Shown piece after piece: positions 52,028 to 59,723 of a DNA stretch of 64,000 bases (its first letter is position 1; the number at the start of each line of letters is the position of its first letter). A program made the translations under genes and the position numbers. The notes under the pieces are model-generated. The model did not search any database. It was not told where the DNA came from and saw only the letters and a list, made by a program, of their open reading frames with translations. This stretch comes from UBA1563 sp037440065 (GTDB lineage Bacteria > Bacteroidota > Ignavibacteria > Ignavibacteriales > Ignavibacteriaceae): contig JBBIUV010000015.1 of the NCBI GenBank assembly GCA_037440065.1, positions 992,001-1,056,000 on the forward strand, written 5' to 3'.

Positions 52028-52474
52028 ATGAAATTGGTAATGTTAGTGATTGTGAGTGTTATTACAATCTTTCTTGTTGGATGCTCTTCGTTAAAATTAG
52101 CTCCGGCAAATTTTGCCTGGTCTATTGAGACGGTTCTCCCTGTCGATCAGAATGGAATGGTGACAGAGAAACGTTATGCATTTTCTTTTAACGCAAAACC
52201 GTTATTTTTTGCAGAGAAGGGAGATAGCGCCCTTTATTATGACGAAGAACTGCATATAATTAAAAACGAAAAAGGTTTTTACTTTATCACCGCAAAATCA
52301 TTCTCTGGAATTTATGTCTTTCAGGAAAGTGAAGGAGCTCTGACTTTGACTAATAAAATAGCCTTCGAACAAAAACTCTCTAATCCCGCTTTCAACTCCC
52401 GCTTTCCGTGGATCGAACTCGTTGATGGAAATTCAAAGTACTTACTTGATAATAAAGGTTTAAAAGGAAATTAA
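52028..52474 (+). CDS. Hypothetical lipoprotein
   Basis: 148 residues from ATG 52028, which has GGAG 6-8 nt upstream; the in-frame ATG at 52013 lacks an SD and would put four residues before the signal. Signal with lipobox LVGCSSL, then an alpha/beta region with PANFAWSIETVLPVD, FNAKPLFFAEKG and a hydrophobic-aromatic pattern typical of small beta-rich envelope domains. No family recognised. It is 3 bp upstream of the coiled-coil gene and probably works with it. Confidence 0.65.
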   Translation: MKLVMLVIVSVITIFLVGCSSLKLAPANFAWSIETVLPVDQNGMVTEKRYAFSFNAKPLFFAEKGDSALYYDEELHIIKNEKGFYFITAKSFSGIYVFQESEGALTLTNKIAFEQKLSNPAFNSRFPWIELVDGNSKYLLDNKGLKGN

Positions 52475-52477
52475 AAA

Positions 52478-53731
52478 ATGAAGCATTTTATTTTTTTATT
52501 GATGGTTGTTTTTATAAACGGATTGAACTTTGCTCAATCTGATTTTGAAATAAAACAAAGTTTTTTGAACAAGTATAAACAGATTGAAGTATCGATTGAA
52601 TACGCAAATAATACAGACGACTGTGCCGGTATCGCCGGACAAATCGACAAATTAAAAAACGAATTTTCATCCCACAGTGTAATGCTTGATAATGCTTTAT
52701 ATCCGGATGATTTTGCTGCTATGTTTGCTAAGCTGAATAAAAAGTTGGCGATAAGAGAAGCCGATGTTACACAAATCGGTGAATTAAAAGTTCAGGTTAC
52801 CGAACTTAATGATCAGCTTTTAAAATTGAACCAGGAAAACTCTGAATTAATTTATCAGGTGCAATCGCTTAAGCGGAATGCTACAAGAAACGCCAAGACG
52901 ATCGACTCATTGAAATATCTTGTAAAAAGGTTAAGTGCTAAACTTAAAGAACGCGATGAGCTGGTGATGAGCATGGTTGACAGTCTCTTCCAACAAATTA
53001 CCGTTATTCCCGCTTCAGTAAATGATTATGAAAGCAATGGAGTATTTAAGAAAATCGCTTCAACAAATTTCTTTGAAAACATTAAACGTTCTGTTGCTGA
53101 TAACATGAAATTTATGCGCGTTACCATTTTAACAGCAGACGATCTTAACGAAATTCGCGGTCAACAAAAAGAGATGTCTGAGCGCTGGCAACAAGTTGGT
53201 CCTTCACTAGCGAAAGTTTATTTGCAGAGTAAACAGCAGGCAACAGAAGTAAATCAAATAAATAATCTTTTCAACGAATGGAAACAGCAAATTGATGATC
53301 AAGTTTGGGAGAGAGTTTATAATATATTTGAAAAGAAAAATATTCACTTGCTCCAATTTAAGTCCGGTGAGGAGTTTACAAATAGTATTTCTTCATTTGT
53401 GCAGGACGAAATAAAAAATTATGGTGTAAAGGGGAAAGATGAATCGGACAAAACATATGCATTGTTTGTTGATTCTCTTTGGTTCAAAGAAGTTGAGCCA
53501 AAATGGCTTCCTTATCTTTTAAACGATAAAATGATCACCGAAGCCAATAAAGATTCTCTCGACAGCAGAATTAAAGAGTGGAAAGAAAAAGTTTCACCAT
53601 CTCAGTTTCCATTGTGGGTCATCTATGTGGTTGTTGGTATTATAATGGTAACGGTTTTATCTATCGTGATTTTTAGAAAACCGGTAAAAATTGAAGAAAA
53701 TAAATCTAAAGCGAATGGACAGAATGTATAA
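52478..53731 (+). CDS. Envelope coiled-coil protein anchored by a C-terminal membrane helix
   Basis: 417 residues, family not recognised. Signal peptide about 1-19 (ending GLNFAQ). Two long heptad-like helices (about 90-165: QIGELKVQVTELNDQLLKL and KRLSAKLKERDELV) then a mostly helical region with W-rich stretches, and one hydrophobic helix near the C terminus (about 382-402, LWVIYVVVGIIMVTVLSIV) with a charged cytoplasmic tail. The layout suggests a periplasmic helical protein tethered to the inner membrane, possibly spanning toward the lipoprotein encoded just upstream. Confidence 0.65.
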   Translation: MKHFIFLLMVVFINGLNFAQSDFEIKQSFLNKYKQIEVSIEYANNTDDCAGIAGQIDKLKNEFSSHSVMLDNALYPDDFAAMFAKLNKKLAIREADVTQIGELKVQVTELNDQLLKLNQENSELIYQVQSLKRNATRNAKTIDSLKYLVKRLSAKLKERDELVMSMVDSLFQQITVIPASVNDYESNGVFKKIASTNFFENIKRSVADNMKFMRVTILTADDLNEIRGQQKEMSERWQQVGPSLAKVYLQSKQQATEVNQINNLFNEWKQQIDDQVWERVYNIFEKKNIHLLQFKSGEEFTNSISSFVQDEIKNYGVKGKDESDKTYALFVDSLWFKEVEPKWLPYLLNDKMITEANKDSLDSRIKEWKEKVSPSQFPLWVIYVVVGIIMVTVLSIVIFRKPVKIEENKSKANGQNV

Positions 53732-53798
53732 AATTTTTAATGCGAATTTAAATCCTATAGAGAGTTAAAGAAATTCTGGATAATAGCAGTTTTAGAAA

Positions 53799-54053
53799 AT
53801 GGAAAGACACAATCTTTTTAGCAAAATTTTATTTTCAAATAAAGTATTATTGCTTCGTATTTGGTTTTTAATCCAGGGTATCGGGACAATATTATTTGTT
53901 GCTTGGTCATATAATAATTGGAGCATTTCTAATTTTATTAAATATCCCACTTATATAATTCTTTACTTGTTTTTACCAACTTTTCAAGATAGTTTTATAA
54001 GCGATGAACGATTCAAAGAAAGGTACTTTAGTAGTAAAGATAATAGACTATAA
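53799..54053 (+). CDS. Small predicted membrane protein (84 aa), uncertain
   Basis: 84 residues with two hydrophobic segments (about 17-35 and 49-62) and a charged tail ending DSFISDERFKERYF. No family recognised. No SD is evident at ATG 53799. A rho-independent-like hairpin with T tract follows at 54116-54152, which supports a transcription unit ending here, but that hairpin could equally serve the 52-53.7 kb genes. Low confidence that it is expressed. Confidence 0.45.
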   Translation: MERHNLFSKILFSNKVLLLRIWFLIQGIGTILFVAWSYNNWSISNFIKYPTYIILYLFLPTFQDSFISDERFKERYFSSKDNRL

Positions 54054-54115
54054 AATATTTGTCTAGTTTAGTCAAAACAAAAATGACGGGATTCTTATAG
54101 AAATAGTTAAAAACT

Positions 54116-54152
54116 CAACATTGTTAAAACATGTTGGGCTTTTTATTTTTTT
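54116..54152 (+). terminator. Intrinsic terminator after the 52.0-54.1 kb genes
   Basis: CAACAT at 54116-54121 pairs with ATGTTG at 54131-54136, with additional GTT/AAC pairing inside the loop, followed by GGCTTTTTATTTTTTT. This is a good plus-strand rho-independent terminator. Confidence 0.7.
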
Positions 54153-54162
54153 GAGTATTCTA

Positions 54163-54231
54163 TCAAAACAAATTCTTCGCTCTTAGTTTTGTGCTATATC
54201 TTTGACTAATAATAAATGGTTGTTTTATGTT
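54163..54231 (-). pseudogene. Detached 3'-end fragment (22 codons and stop) of a LytTR response-regulator gene
   Basis: Read on the minus strand it encodes NIKQPFIISQRYSTKLRAKN followed by LF and TGA, identical in protein to the last 22 residues of the regulator at 56240-57007. The nucleotide sequences differ at 10 of 69 positions, all synonymous or in the stop (TGA against TAG), and all in the distal half. A TAG codon lies directly upstream of the fragment in frame, so it is not part of a gene. It ends the direct-repeat structure around the PAP2 genes. Confidence 0.9.
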
Positions 54232-54233
54232 CT
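54197..54233. repeat. 37-bp identical core repeat, copy 1 (att-like)
   Basis: Identical over 37 bases to 56274-56310: it begins TATCTTTGACTAATAA and ends TTTTATGTTCT. This copy is 10 bp beyond the stop of the second PAP2 gene. Outside the core toward the PAP2 genes the two copies diverge at once; in the other direction they stay similar to the regulator stop codon. Confidence 0.9.
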
Positions 54234-54243
54234 AGAGAAATAA

Positions 54244-55155
54244 TTAAAAAGAATACAAAACGGTCAAAGTGGCCGTTTCGCCAAGAAAGATTGGACTGAT
54301 CATCAGATTTGAGGTTTGCCTTTCAGTTCCGTTTGCATCATTCAGGCGCGAGACAAAATTGCCAATTGAGTAACCGATTGCGGCACCCAATGGGAGATCG
54401 CTATACCAGTGCATGCTTTTAGCCACTAAACCTATTCCCACAATTCCAGCTACAGTAAATCCCACCGGTTTAATCCATTTTTGTTCTGGATAATTGTTCG
54501 CAAAAACTGCAACGGCTGTCATCGTAGTTGCCATATGTCCGGAAGGATAAGAATAATATTTTGGTTGATTCTTCTGATAAACCTTTAATCCGGGAAACGG
54601 TTCCCACTCACCACGATATTCGCTTGCTGCTGCTGGGGATTCTCTCCCAAATACACGCTTTAACACCTGAACTACCACACCCGTTGAAACAAGTGCTTCG
54701 ACAAGATTGCTTGCAGTTTTTAGTGAGTGTTGATCGGAAAAAATAAGACCATAAGAAGAAAATAGTCCGGCGGTTAAAAGTTGATATTTTCCGTCGCCGA
54801 TATTAACAGTAAAATCATGAAACAATTTAACCGATTTTTTAGATCGATAAAGATAATCGGTTTTTTCAAATGCTTTTTGATCTATCACCATCAATGAAGC
54901 GGTGGCAAGTGAGGCAGCTAAAAGATTGGGCACATTTTGTAAAGAAAAACTTTGCTTTGTTAATACAAAACAATTTTGTGGAATCTTAATAATTGCATTC
55001 GGAAGGATATAGAAAAAATCGGAATAAGGACTATACGTTTCAGTGTTTGTTGTTTTAGCGATAACACTATCTGCTAATTGCTGATTATCATTAGTTTTCT
55101 TTTCTTGTGAAAAGAGCAAAACCGGTAAAAGAATTAATAGTGAAAAGTATTTCAT
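54244..55155 (-). CDS. PAP2-superfamily membrane phosphatase
   Basis: 303 residues. Signal-like N terminus (YFSLLILLPVLLFSQ). PAP2 motifs: KRVFGRESP (Lys and Arg of motif 1), YPSGHMATTMTA (motif 2, catalytic His) and KSMHWYSDLPLGAAIGY (motif 3, His and Asp). Family members dephosphorylate lipid phosphates such as undecaprenyl diphosphate, phosphatidate or lipid A. Likely faces the periplasm. It is the second of a tandem pair (8-bp gap) and was probably duplicated; the C terminus ends in barrel-like residues (TATLTVLYSF). Confidence 0.9.
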   Translation of the reverse strand: MKYFSLLILLPVLLFSQEKKTNDNQQLADSVIAKTTNTETYSPYSDFFYILPNAIIKIPQNCFVLTKQSFSLQNVPNLLAASLATASLMVIDQKAFEKTDYLYRSKKSVKLFHDFTVNIGDGKYQLLTAGLFSSYGLIFSDQHSLKTASNLVEALVSTGVVVQVLKRVFGRESPAAASEYRGEWEPFPGLKVYQKNQPKYYSYPSGHMATTMTAVAVFANNYPEQKWIKPVGFTVAGIVGIGLVAKSMHWYSDLPLGAAIGYSIGNFVSRLNDANGTERQTSNLMISPIFLGETATLTVLYSF

Positions 55156-55163
55156 CTACTAAC

Positions 55164-56111
55164 TCATAATTTGTAAGTTAAAGAAATACCGGTTCCCATC
55201 TCGCCCATATACGGAAAAAAGGAGATTCTATTCGAGGTGACATTCTGATTACCATCCGCTGCATATTTTTTCGTGATCATTTTTCCAAAAGTATAACCGA
55301 CGGCAATTCCCAACGGATAATCGCTATACCAATGAATTCCTTTATTCACCATCCCAACTCCAATTGCTGCTGTAGTTAAAGTGAAAATCGGTGTTAACCA
55401 TTTTTGTTCGGGATAGTTATCTGCGATAACAACAAAAGCAGCAACAGAAGTACAAATATGTCCCGAAGGATAAGCATCATATGCAGGAACATGTTTGTGA
55501 TACTGAATTTGATTAGGGAACCACCGCCACGTTCCTCTCTGTCTGGTTGAAAGATAAGGGCTTTCGCGTCCGGTAATGTGTTTGAAAATTTGTACAATTG
55601 CTCCGCTTGACAAAACCGCCTCCACAATTTGACTAGCGGTATTTAGAGCTTTATTATCAGAAGCTATTGTGCCATATAATCCAAAAACTGCTGCAAGTCC
55701 AAACTGAGTTCTTCCGTCGCCAACTTCTGTAAAAAAATTGCTTAACGAATAGACGGTTGAATTTTTTTCATACCACTTATGTGAAACATCCCATGTTTTA
55801 TCATCTGTAATTAATAAACCAGTCGTCAAGGTGGCAATTGTAAGATAGACCGGAAGATCAGGTTGCTTCACTTCAGCTTTTGCAAATTGGTACATATCTC
55901 CCGGAAACTCGGTGATCATCGTGTACCACTCAATTTTTTTTGTATTATTTTCTGAAAATTTTTTTTCGGATGCTGAAGAGTCGAGTAATAAAGTATCATT
56001 TCCGAAGAATTCATCGTTCAGTAGAGACCCGTTGTTCAGTTGGTACGCAAAGTTTGAACTCGCCAAAAACACTAGTATCAGCAACACACAGAAATATTTA
56101 GTTTTTAACAT
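55164..56111 (-). CDS. PAP2-superfamily membrane phosphatase, first of tandem pair
   Basis: 315 residues. Hydrophobic signal (FCVLLILVFLASSNFAY). Motifs: KHITGRESP, YPSGHICTSVAAF and KGIHWYSDYPLGIAVGY, closely matching the downstream copy (shared DNYPEQKWLTP-like and IG.G.V.KG.HWYSD stretches), so the pair arose by tandem duplication. An own promoter candidate lies at 56139-56169. Substrate unknown; lipid phosphate is the family expectation. Both genes lie between the 37-bp repeats. Confidence 0.9.
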   Translation of the reverse strand: MLKTKYFCVLLILVFLASSNFAYQLNNGSLLNDEFFGNDTLLLDSSASEKKFSENNTKKIEWYTMITEFPGDMYQFAKAEVKQPDLPVYLTIATLTTGLLITDDKTWDVSHKWYEKNSTVYSLSNFFTEVGDGRTQFGLAAVFGLYGTIASDNKALNTASQIVEAVLSSGAIVQIFKHITGRESPYLSTRQRGTWRWFPNQIQYHKHVPAYDAYPSGHICTSVAAFVVIADNYPEQKWLTPIFTLTTAAIGVGMVNKGIHWYSDYPLGIAVGYTFGKMITKKYAADGNQNVTSNRISFFPYMGEMGTGISLTYKL

Positions 56112-56138
56112 TATTATTTTTTTTTATCTTTTTTTAAC

Positions 56139-56169
56139 TAATATTACGACATGTCTGACTTTATTCAAA
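56139..56169 (-). promoter_or_regulatory. Candidate promoter of the PAP2 pair
   Basis: On the minus strand TTTG (56169-56166), a 19-bp spacer, then TAATATTA (56146-56139), which fits four of six fixed positions of TAnnTTTG with correct spacing. A start near 56132 would leave about 20 nt of leader before ATG 56111. It lies inside the repeat-bounded segment, so the pair would carry its own promoter. Confidence 0.4.
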
Positions 56170-56239
56170 TTAAAATTTGTAATATAAAAAATCACCTATT
56201 TTTTTAGAGGTTAGGATGCTTATAAATCTGGAATGTTCC

Positions 56240-57007
56240 CTAAAAGAGATTTTTAGCCCTTAGCTTAGTGCTGTATCTTTGACTAATAATAAATGGTTGT
56301 TTTATGTTCTTCAAATGAACGATGAACGAACGCTTGAAAAACTTTTCGATCTTCTCAACATATTCAAGATTGATAATCGTTGAGCGATGGATGCGGAGAA
56401 AAATATTCTTCGGAAGAAACGCTTCCCATTCTTTTAAAAATTTTCTGACAATTAATTTCTTTCCCCCTTCGAGATAGACGTTTGTATATTCACCAAAAGC
56501 GGTAACACATTCTATCTGCGGAATTTTCAAAAACTCCATTTGGTTGCCAACCATTACAAAAATATAATCATTAAACGGCTGTTCTCCTGGTTGTTTAATG
56601 GGCAATTTGGTTTTGGCCGATAGGCGCTCTGAGATTATTTTTTGTTTGTTCAGTCTTGTTTCAATCGATTTGAAAAGATCGTTCGCAAAAAATGGTTTTG
56701 AAATATAATCGTCGGCGCCGAGCTCCATTCCGTATCTTAATTCGGTCATGTCTGATTTTGAAGTGAGAAATATAAATGGTGTTAACGCCGTTTTTGAGTT
56801 AGCTCTAATTTCTTTTAGTACTGTGTAACCATCGGTAGCCGGCATAATAATGTCGCAGAGGATGAGATCGGGAAGGTTTTTAATTGCAAGTTTAATACCT
56901 TCCTCCCCGGACTTCGCTGTAAAAACTGTATATCCTTTCAGTTCCAGCAAATCCTTTACACCGGTTCTGATCGATTTATCGTCATCTATGATTAAAATCT
57001 TTGCCAT
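56240..57007 (-). CDS. Response regulator with LytTR DNA-binding domain
   Basis: 255 residues. Receiver domain at 1-120 with ILIIDDDKSIR, the phosphoacceptor Asp52 in LILCDIIMP, LTSKSD and GADDYISKPF (Lys in the last). LytTR domain at about 150-255, with FLRIHRSTIINLEYVEKIEK. LytTR regulators bind pairs of repeats upstream of genes, often for polysaccharides or secretion. It follows its kinase by 5 bp. Its last 22 codons are repeated at 54163-54231, and its current 3' end lies at the boundary of the PAP2 insertion, so the end may be element-derived. Confidence 0.93.
   Translation of the reverse strand: MAKILIIDDDKSIRTGVKDLLELKGYTVFTAKSGEEGIKLAIKNLPDLILCDIIMPATDGYTVLKEIRANSKTALTPFIFLTSKSDMTELRYGMELGADDYISKPFFANDLFKSIETRLNKQKIISERLSAKTKLPIKQPGEQPFNDYIFVMVGNQMEFLKIPQIECVTAFGEYTNVYLEGGKKLIVRKFLKEWEAFLPKNIFLRIHRSTIINLEYVEKIEKFFKRSFIVHLKNIKQPFIISQRYSTKLRAKNLF
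56274..56310. repeat. 37-bp identical core repeat, copy 2 (inside LytTR gene 3' end)
   Basis: Identical to 54197-54233. This copy lies within the regulator gene, coding on the minus strand for residues at about 233-244 (NIKQPFIISQR), with the gene continuing to a TAG at 56240-56242. The segment between the copies, 2,077 bp from core start to core start, holds both PAP2 genes and a promoter candidate. Confidence 0.9.
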
Positions 57008-57012
57008 GCTGT

Positions 57013-57828
57013 CTATTGATTTTCTTCGTCGAAGTCGTGCGGAAGAAAAACTGTTACTGTTGTTCCGGTGTTCACTTCACTTTGCAGCACAAGATTTCCG
57101 TTAAGAAGTTCTACAATTTTTTTTACGATGGTTAAGCCTAGCCCGGTGCCAGGTTTTTCTTCTTTATTTTTCCCGCGCATAAATGGTTCAAAAATAACAT
57201 TCTGATCTTCCTTTGAAATTCCGAAGCCTTTATCTTGTACGCTTAACGCAAGCATTTCATCCTTTGCAAAAACCTCTATTAAAACAGACTTTCCGTCATT
57301 TGAGTATTTACAAGCGTTTGAAAGCAAATTTGTGAGCACATGTCGTAACAAATTTTTGTCTTGAACGATTTCTTTTTGATTGTAAAGGTATTTAAGCGTA
57401 ATGTTGTGTTTGTTAAAATCGAGGATGGACATCTCTGTTATAACTTCTTCGCAGAGCTGTTCCAAATTGAAAATGGAATTCGTTATTTGCGATTGCCCGA
57501 TCTCTACTTTTGTTATTGTTAATACATCTTCAAATAATTCGCGTAACTGCGAAACAGAGTTTTGAATTTTCCCAATGTGTTCGTAAAACTTTTGCTTGTT
57601 ACAATTTTGTCCAACGAGATTTAAAAACTCCGCCGAATTCAGAATAGTAGTTAGTGGAGTTCTCAACTCATGCGCTGCCGTGGCAATGAATTTTGATTTA
57701 AGTTGATTCTGTTCCTTCTCATACGAAACCACATTTTTCAAAATCGATTGCATCACCTGCAATTCTGAAATTTTATCTTTCAGCAGATTATTCTTTTTAA
57801 GTAAAACCTCTTTTGAACCTTTTATCAT
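57013..57828 (-). CDS. Soluble sensor histidine kinase
   Basis: 271 residues with no membrane segment and no PAS or other sensor domain, only a coiled N terminus (about 1-45). HisKA with ATAAHELRTPLTTIL (His53), N box LTNLLSNACKYSND, G1 VQDKGFGIS, F box and G2 GTGLGLTIVKKIVE: complete and active-looking. It is followed by the LytTR regulator after 5 bp and preceded by a symporter gene after 19 bp; the symporter may therefore act as its sensor. Confidence 0.92.
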   Translation of the reverse strand: MIKGSKEVLLKKNNLLKDKISELQVMQSILKNVVSYEKEQNQLKSKFIATAAHELRTPLTTILNSAEFLNLVGQNCNKQKFYEHIGKIQNSVSQLRELFEDVLTITKVEIGQSQITNSIFNLEQLCEEVITEMSILDFNKHNITLKYLYNQKEIVQDKNLLRHVLTNLLSNACKYSNDGKSVLIEVFAKDEMLALSVQDKGFGISKEDQNVIFEPFMRGKNKEEKPGTGLGLTIVKKIVELLNGNLVLQSEVNTGTTVTVFLPHDFDEENQ

Positions 57829-57847
57829 AGTAACTTTTGATTAAACC

Positions 57848-59629
57848 TTAGTTTGAAAAAAACTGCCACCCTTTTTTATTCATGTTCCAATAAATAAAAA
57901 CACCGGATGAAATTCCAATGATAATTAAAACTACGCCAAGTACCGGATTTCCTAAAATTACTTTTCCAACACCAAAGAGAGTAGTGTAAATCAAGGTTAT
58001 TCCCGCAATCCAGTTTGAGAAATTAAAAATTCCATCTTCCTGCGGCTCAACTTCGGGAACAAGCTTTGCGACGGGTTTCCAAAATAGGGGATTTGGTCTC
58101 ACTCTTTTATAAAATGAAATTAGTTTATCCATCGGTTCAGGTTTTGTAAGCATTGTAACGGTTATCCATGTTGTGGTAGTAACGGCAACCGTTATCAACA
58201 ATATCCACGCAAATTCTTTTGGATTACCTTCTGAGAGACCAACTCCAAATTGCAAGAATAGGGAGGTGAGAAAAGCCGCTATCATTGCTGAGATTTCACT
58301 CCATGCGTTTATTCTCCACCAGAACCAACGAAGAATAAATACCATACCTGTGCCAGCACCAATAGCGATTAAGAACTGCCATGCACCGGCGATCGAATCC
58401 ATATAAAAAGTAACAATTGCCGAAAGAAGCATCAGCGCCATGGTTATGAGTTGAGAAAATTTAATGTAATGTTTTTCTGATTTATCTTTCTTCAGAAATC
58501 TTTTGTAAACATCGTTAACCAGATAACTAGCTCCCCAATTTAAATGTGTTCCGATAGTTGACATATAAGCCGCCGCAAAAGCTGCGAGCATCAATCCGCG
58601 TAAATAGATCGGCAAATCTTCAATCATAATTCTGATGTAACCGGTTTCAGGATCTCCTTGAAAAGTTGCATCGTTTTGAAATCTTACAACAGCAACTAAT
58701 CCAACAATGATCCATGGCCATGGACGCAGAGCAAAGTGCGCAACATTGAACCACAAAGTCGCAAGCAAGGAATTTTTTTCATCTTTTGCAGAATAAATTC
58801 TTTGAGCGATATATCCGCCGCCGCCAGGTTCTGCCCCTGGATACCAGCTTGCCCACCAATTCACCGCAATAAAACAGAAGAAAGTTATCATCGGCATCCA
58901 GGTGGAATTTAAGTCGGGAATGAATGCAAGAATTGACCCTTGATTATTTCGTGTTGCATCAACTTGGTGAAGTTGTGTAACGAGTGAATCTAATCCGCCA
59001 ACTTTTGCAACAGCGAAAACCGCCAGTGCGATTACCATTCCCATCTTCAAAAAGAATTGGAACAAGTCCGTCCACAAAACTCCCCAAAGACCTGACAACG
59101 TTGAAATTGCCGCAGTCAAAAACATAATCGCGATTGCGATTAGCAACGCTTCTATTTTAGAAATTCCGAGCACCATCATCATAATTTTTACTATTGCCAA
59201 ATTAACCCAACCCATAATTATCAAGTTGATCGGGAGACCAAGATAAATTGCACGAAATCCTCTAAGGAAAGATGCCGGTTTTCCGCTGTAACGAATTTCA
59301 GCGAATTCAACATCGGTTAACACACCTGCGCGGCGCCAAAGTTTGGCAAAGAAAAATACGGTGAGCATTCCGCTGAAAACCATGTTCCACCAGATCCAAT
59401 TACCGGCAATTCCGTTCTTGGCGATCAATCCTGAAACAACTAACGGGGTATCGGCTGCAAAAGTTGTTGCAACCATTGAAGTACCGGCAAGCCACCAGGT
59501 AGCTTTTCCGCCGGATACAAAAAACTCGCTTACGTTTGCTGTAGCTTTCTTCCGAAGAAGTAAGCCGATTCCAAGGTTAATGGCAAAATAGAGGGCGATT
59601 ACAAAAAAATCGATATACGTTAATTGCAT
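57848..59629 (-). CDS. Sodium:solute symporter (SSS family)
   Basis: 593 residues with about thirteen to fifteen hydrophobic helices. SSS features: N-terminal YFAINLGIGLLLRK, SEFFVSGGKATWWLAGTSMVA (second helix region), WGVLWTDLFQFF (fifth helix) and GAEPGGGGYIAQRIYSAKDE, then STIGTHLNWGASYLVNDVYKRF (sodium-site helix 8/9). Takes up a small organic solute with sodium. Its context, two T9SS proteins with CBM-like and beta-propeller plans and a ROK kinase, suggests a sugar. Followed by the kinase after 19 bp. Confidence 0.92.
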   Translation of the reverse strand: MQLTYIDFFVIALYFAINLGIGLLLRKKATANVSEFFVSGGKATWWLAGTSMVATTFAADTPLVVSGLIAKNGIAGNWIWWNMVFSGMLTVFFFAKLWRRAGVLTDVEFAEIRYSGKPASFLRGFRAIYLGLPINLIIMGWVNLAIVKIMMMVLGISKIEALLIAIAIMFLTAAISTLSGLWGVLWTDLFQFFLKMGMVIALAVFAVAKVGGLDSLVTQLHQVDATRNNQGSILAFIPDLNSTWMPMITFFCFIAVNWWASWYPGAEPGGGGYIAQRIYSAKDEKNSLLATLWFNVAHFALRPWPWIIVGLVAVVRFQNDATFQGDPETGYIRIMIEDLPIYLRGLMLAAFAAAYMSTIGTHLNWGASYLVNDVYKRFLKKDKSEKHYIKFSQLITMALMLLSAIVTFYMDSIAGAWQFLIAIGAGTGMVFILRWFWWRINAWSEISAMIAAFLTSLFLQFGVGLSEGNPKEFAWILLITVAVTTTTWITVTMLTKPEPMDKLISFYKRVRPNPLFWKPVAKLVPEVEPQEDGIFNFSNWIAGITLIYTTLFGVGKVILGNPVLGVVLIIIGISSGVFIYWNMNKKGWQFFSN

Positions 59630-59675
59630 GTGGTTCTCTTCAATGAAATGGAAAATATTTTCTGTGTAAATGTAG

Positions 59676-59709
59676 AGAGAGCGGTATTAAAAGAAAAATA
59701 CCGCTCTCT
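59676..59709. repeat. 13-bp perfect hairpin between T9SS protein and symporter genes
   Basis: AGAGAGCGGTATT at 59676-59688, eight-base loop, AATACCGCTCTCT at 59697-59709. No T tract follows on the minus strand, so it is not a classical intrinsic terminator; it may lower readthrough or protect the mRNA end of the upstream gene. Confidence 0.8.
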
Positions 59710-59723
59710 GCAAAAGGAATTGA

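Noticed and set aside
54197..54233. TATCTTTG inside the 37-bp repeat as a promoter -7 element
   Set aside because: The repeat is explained by the coding sequence of the regulator's end on the other strand, and there is no suitable TTTG upstream.
54244..56111. Direct repeats as the target-site duplication of a transposon
   Set aside because: The copies are too long, partly divergent and coding; there are no terminal inverted repeats and no transposase. A site-specific integration geometry fits better.
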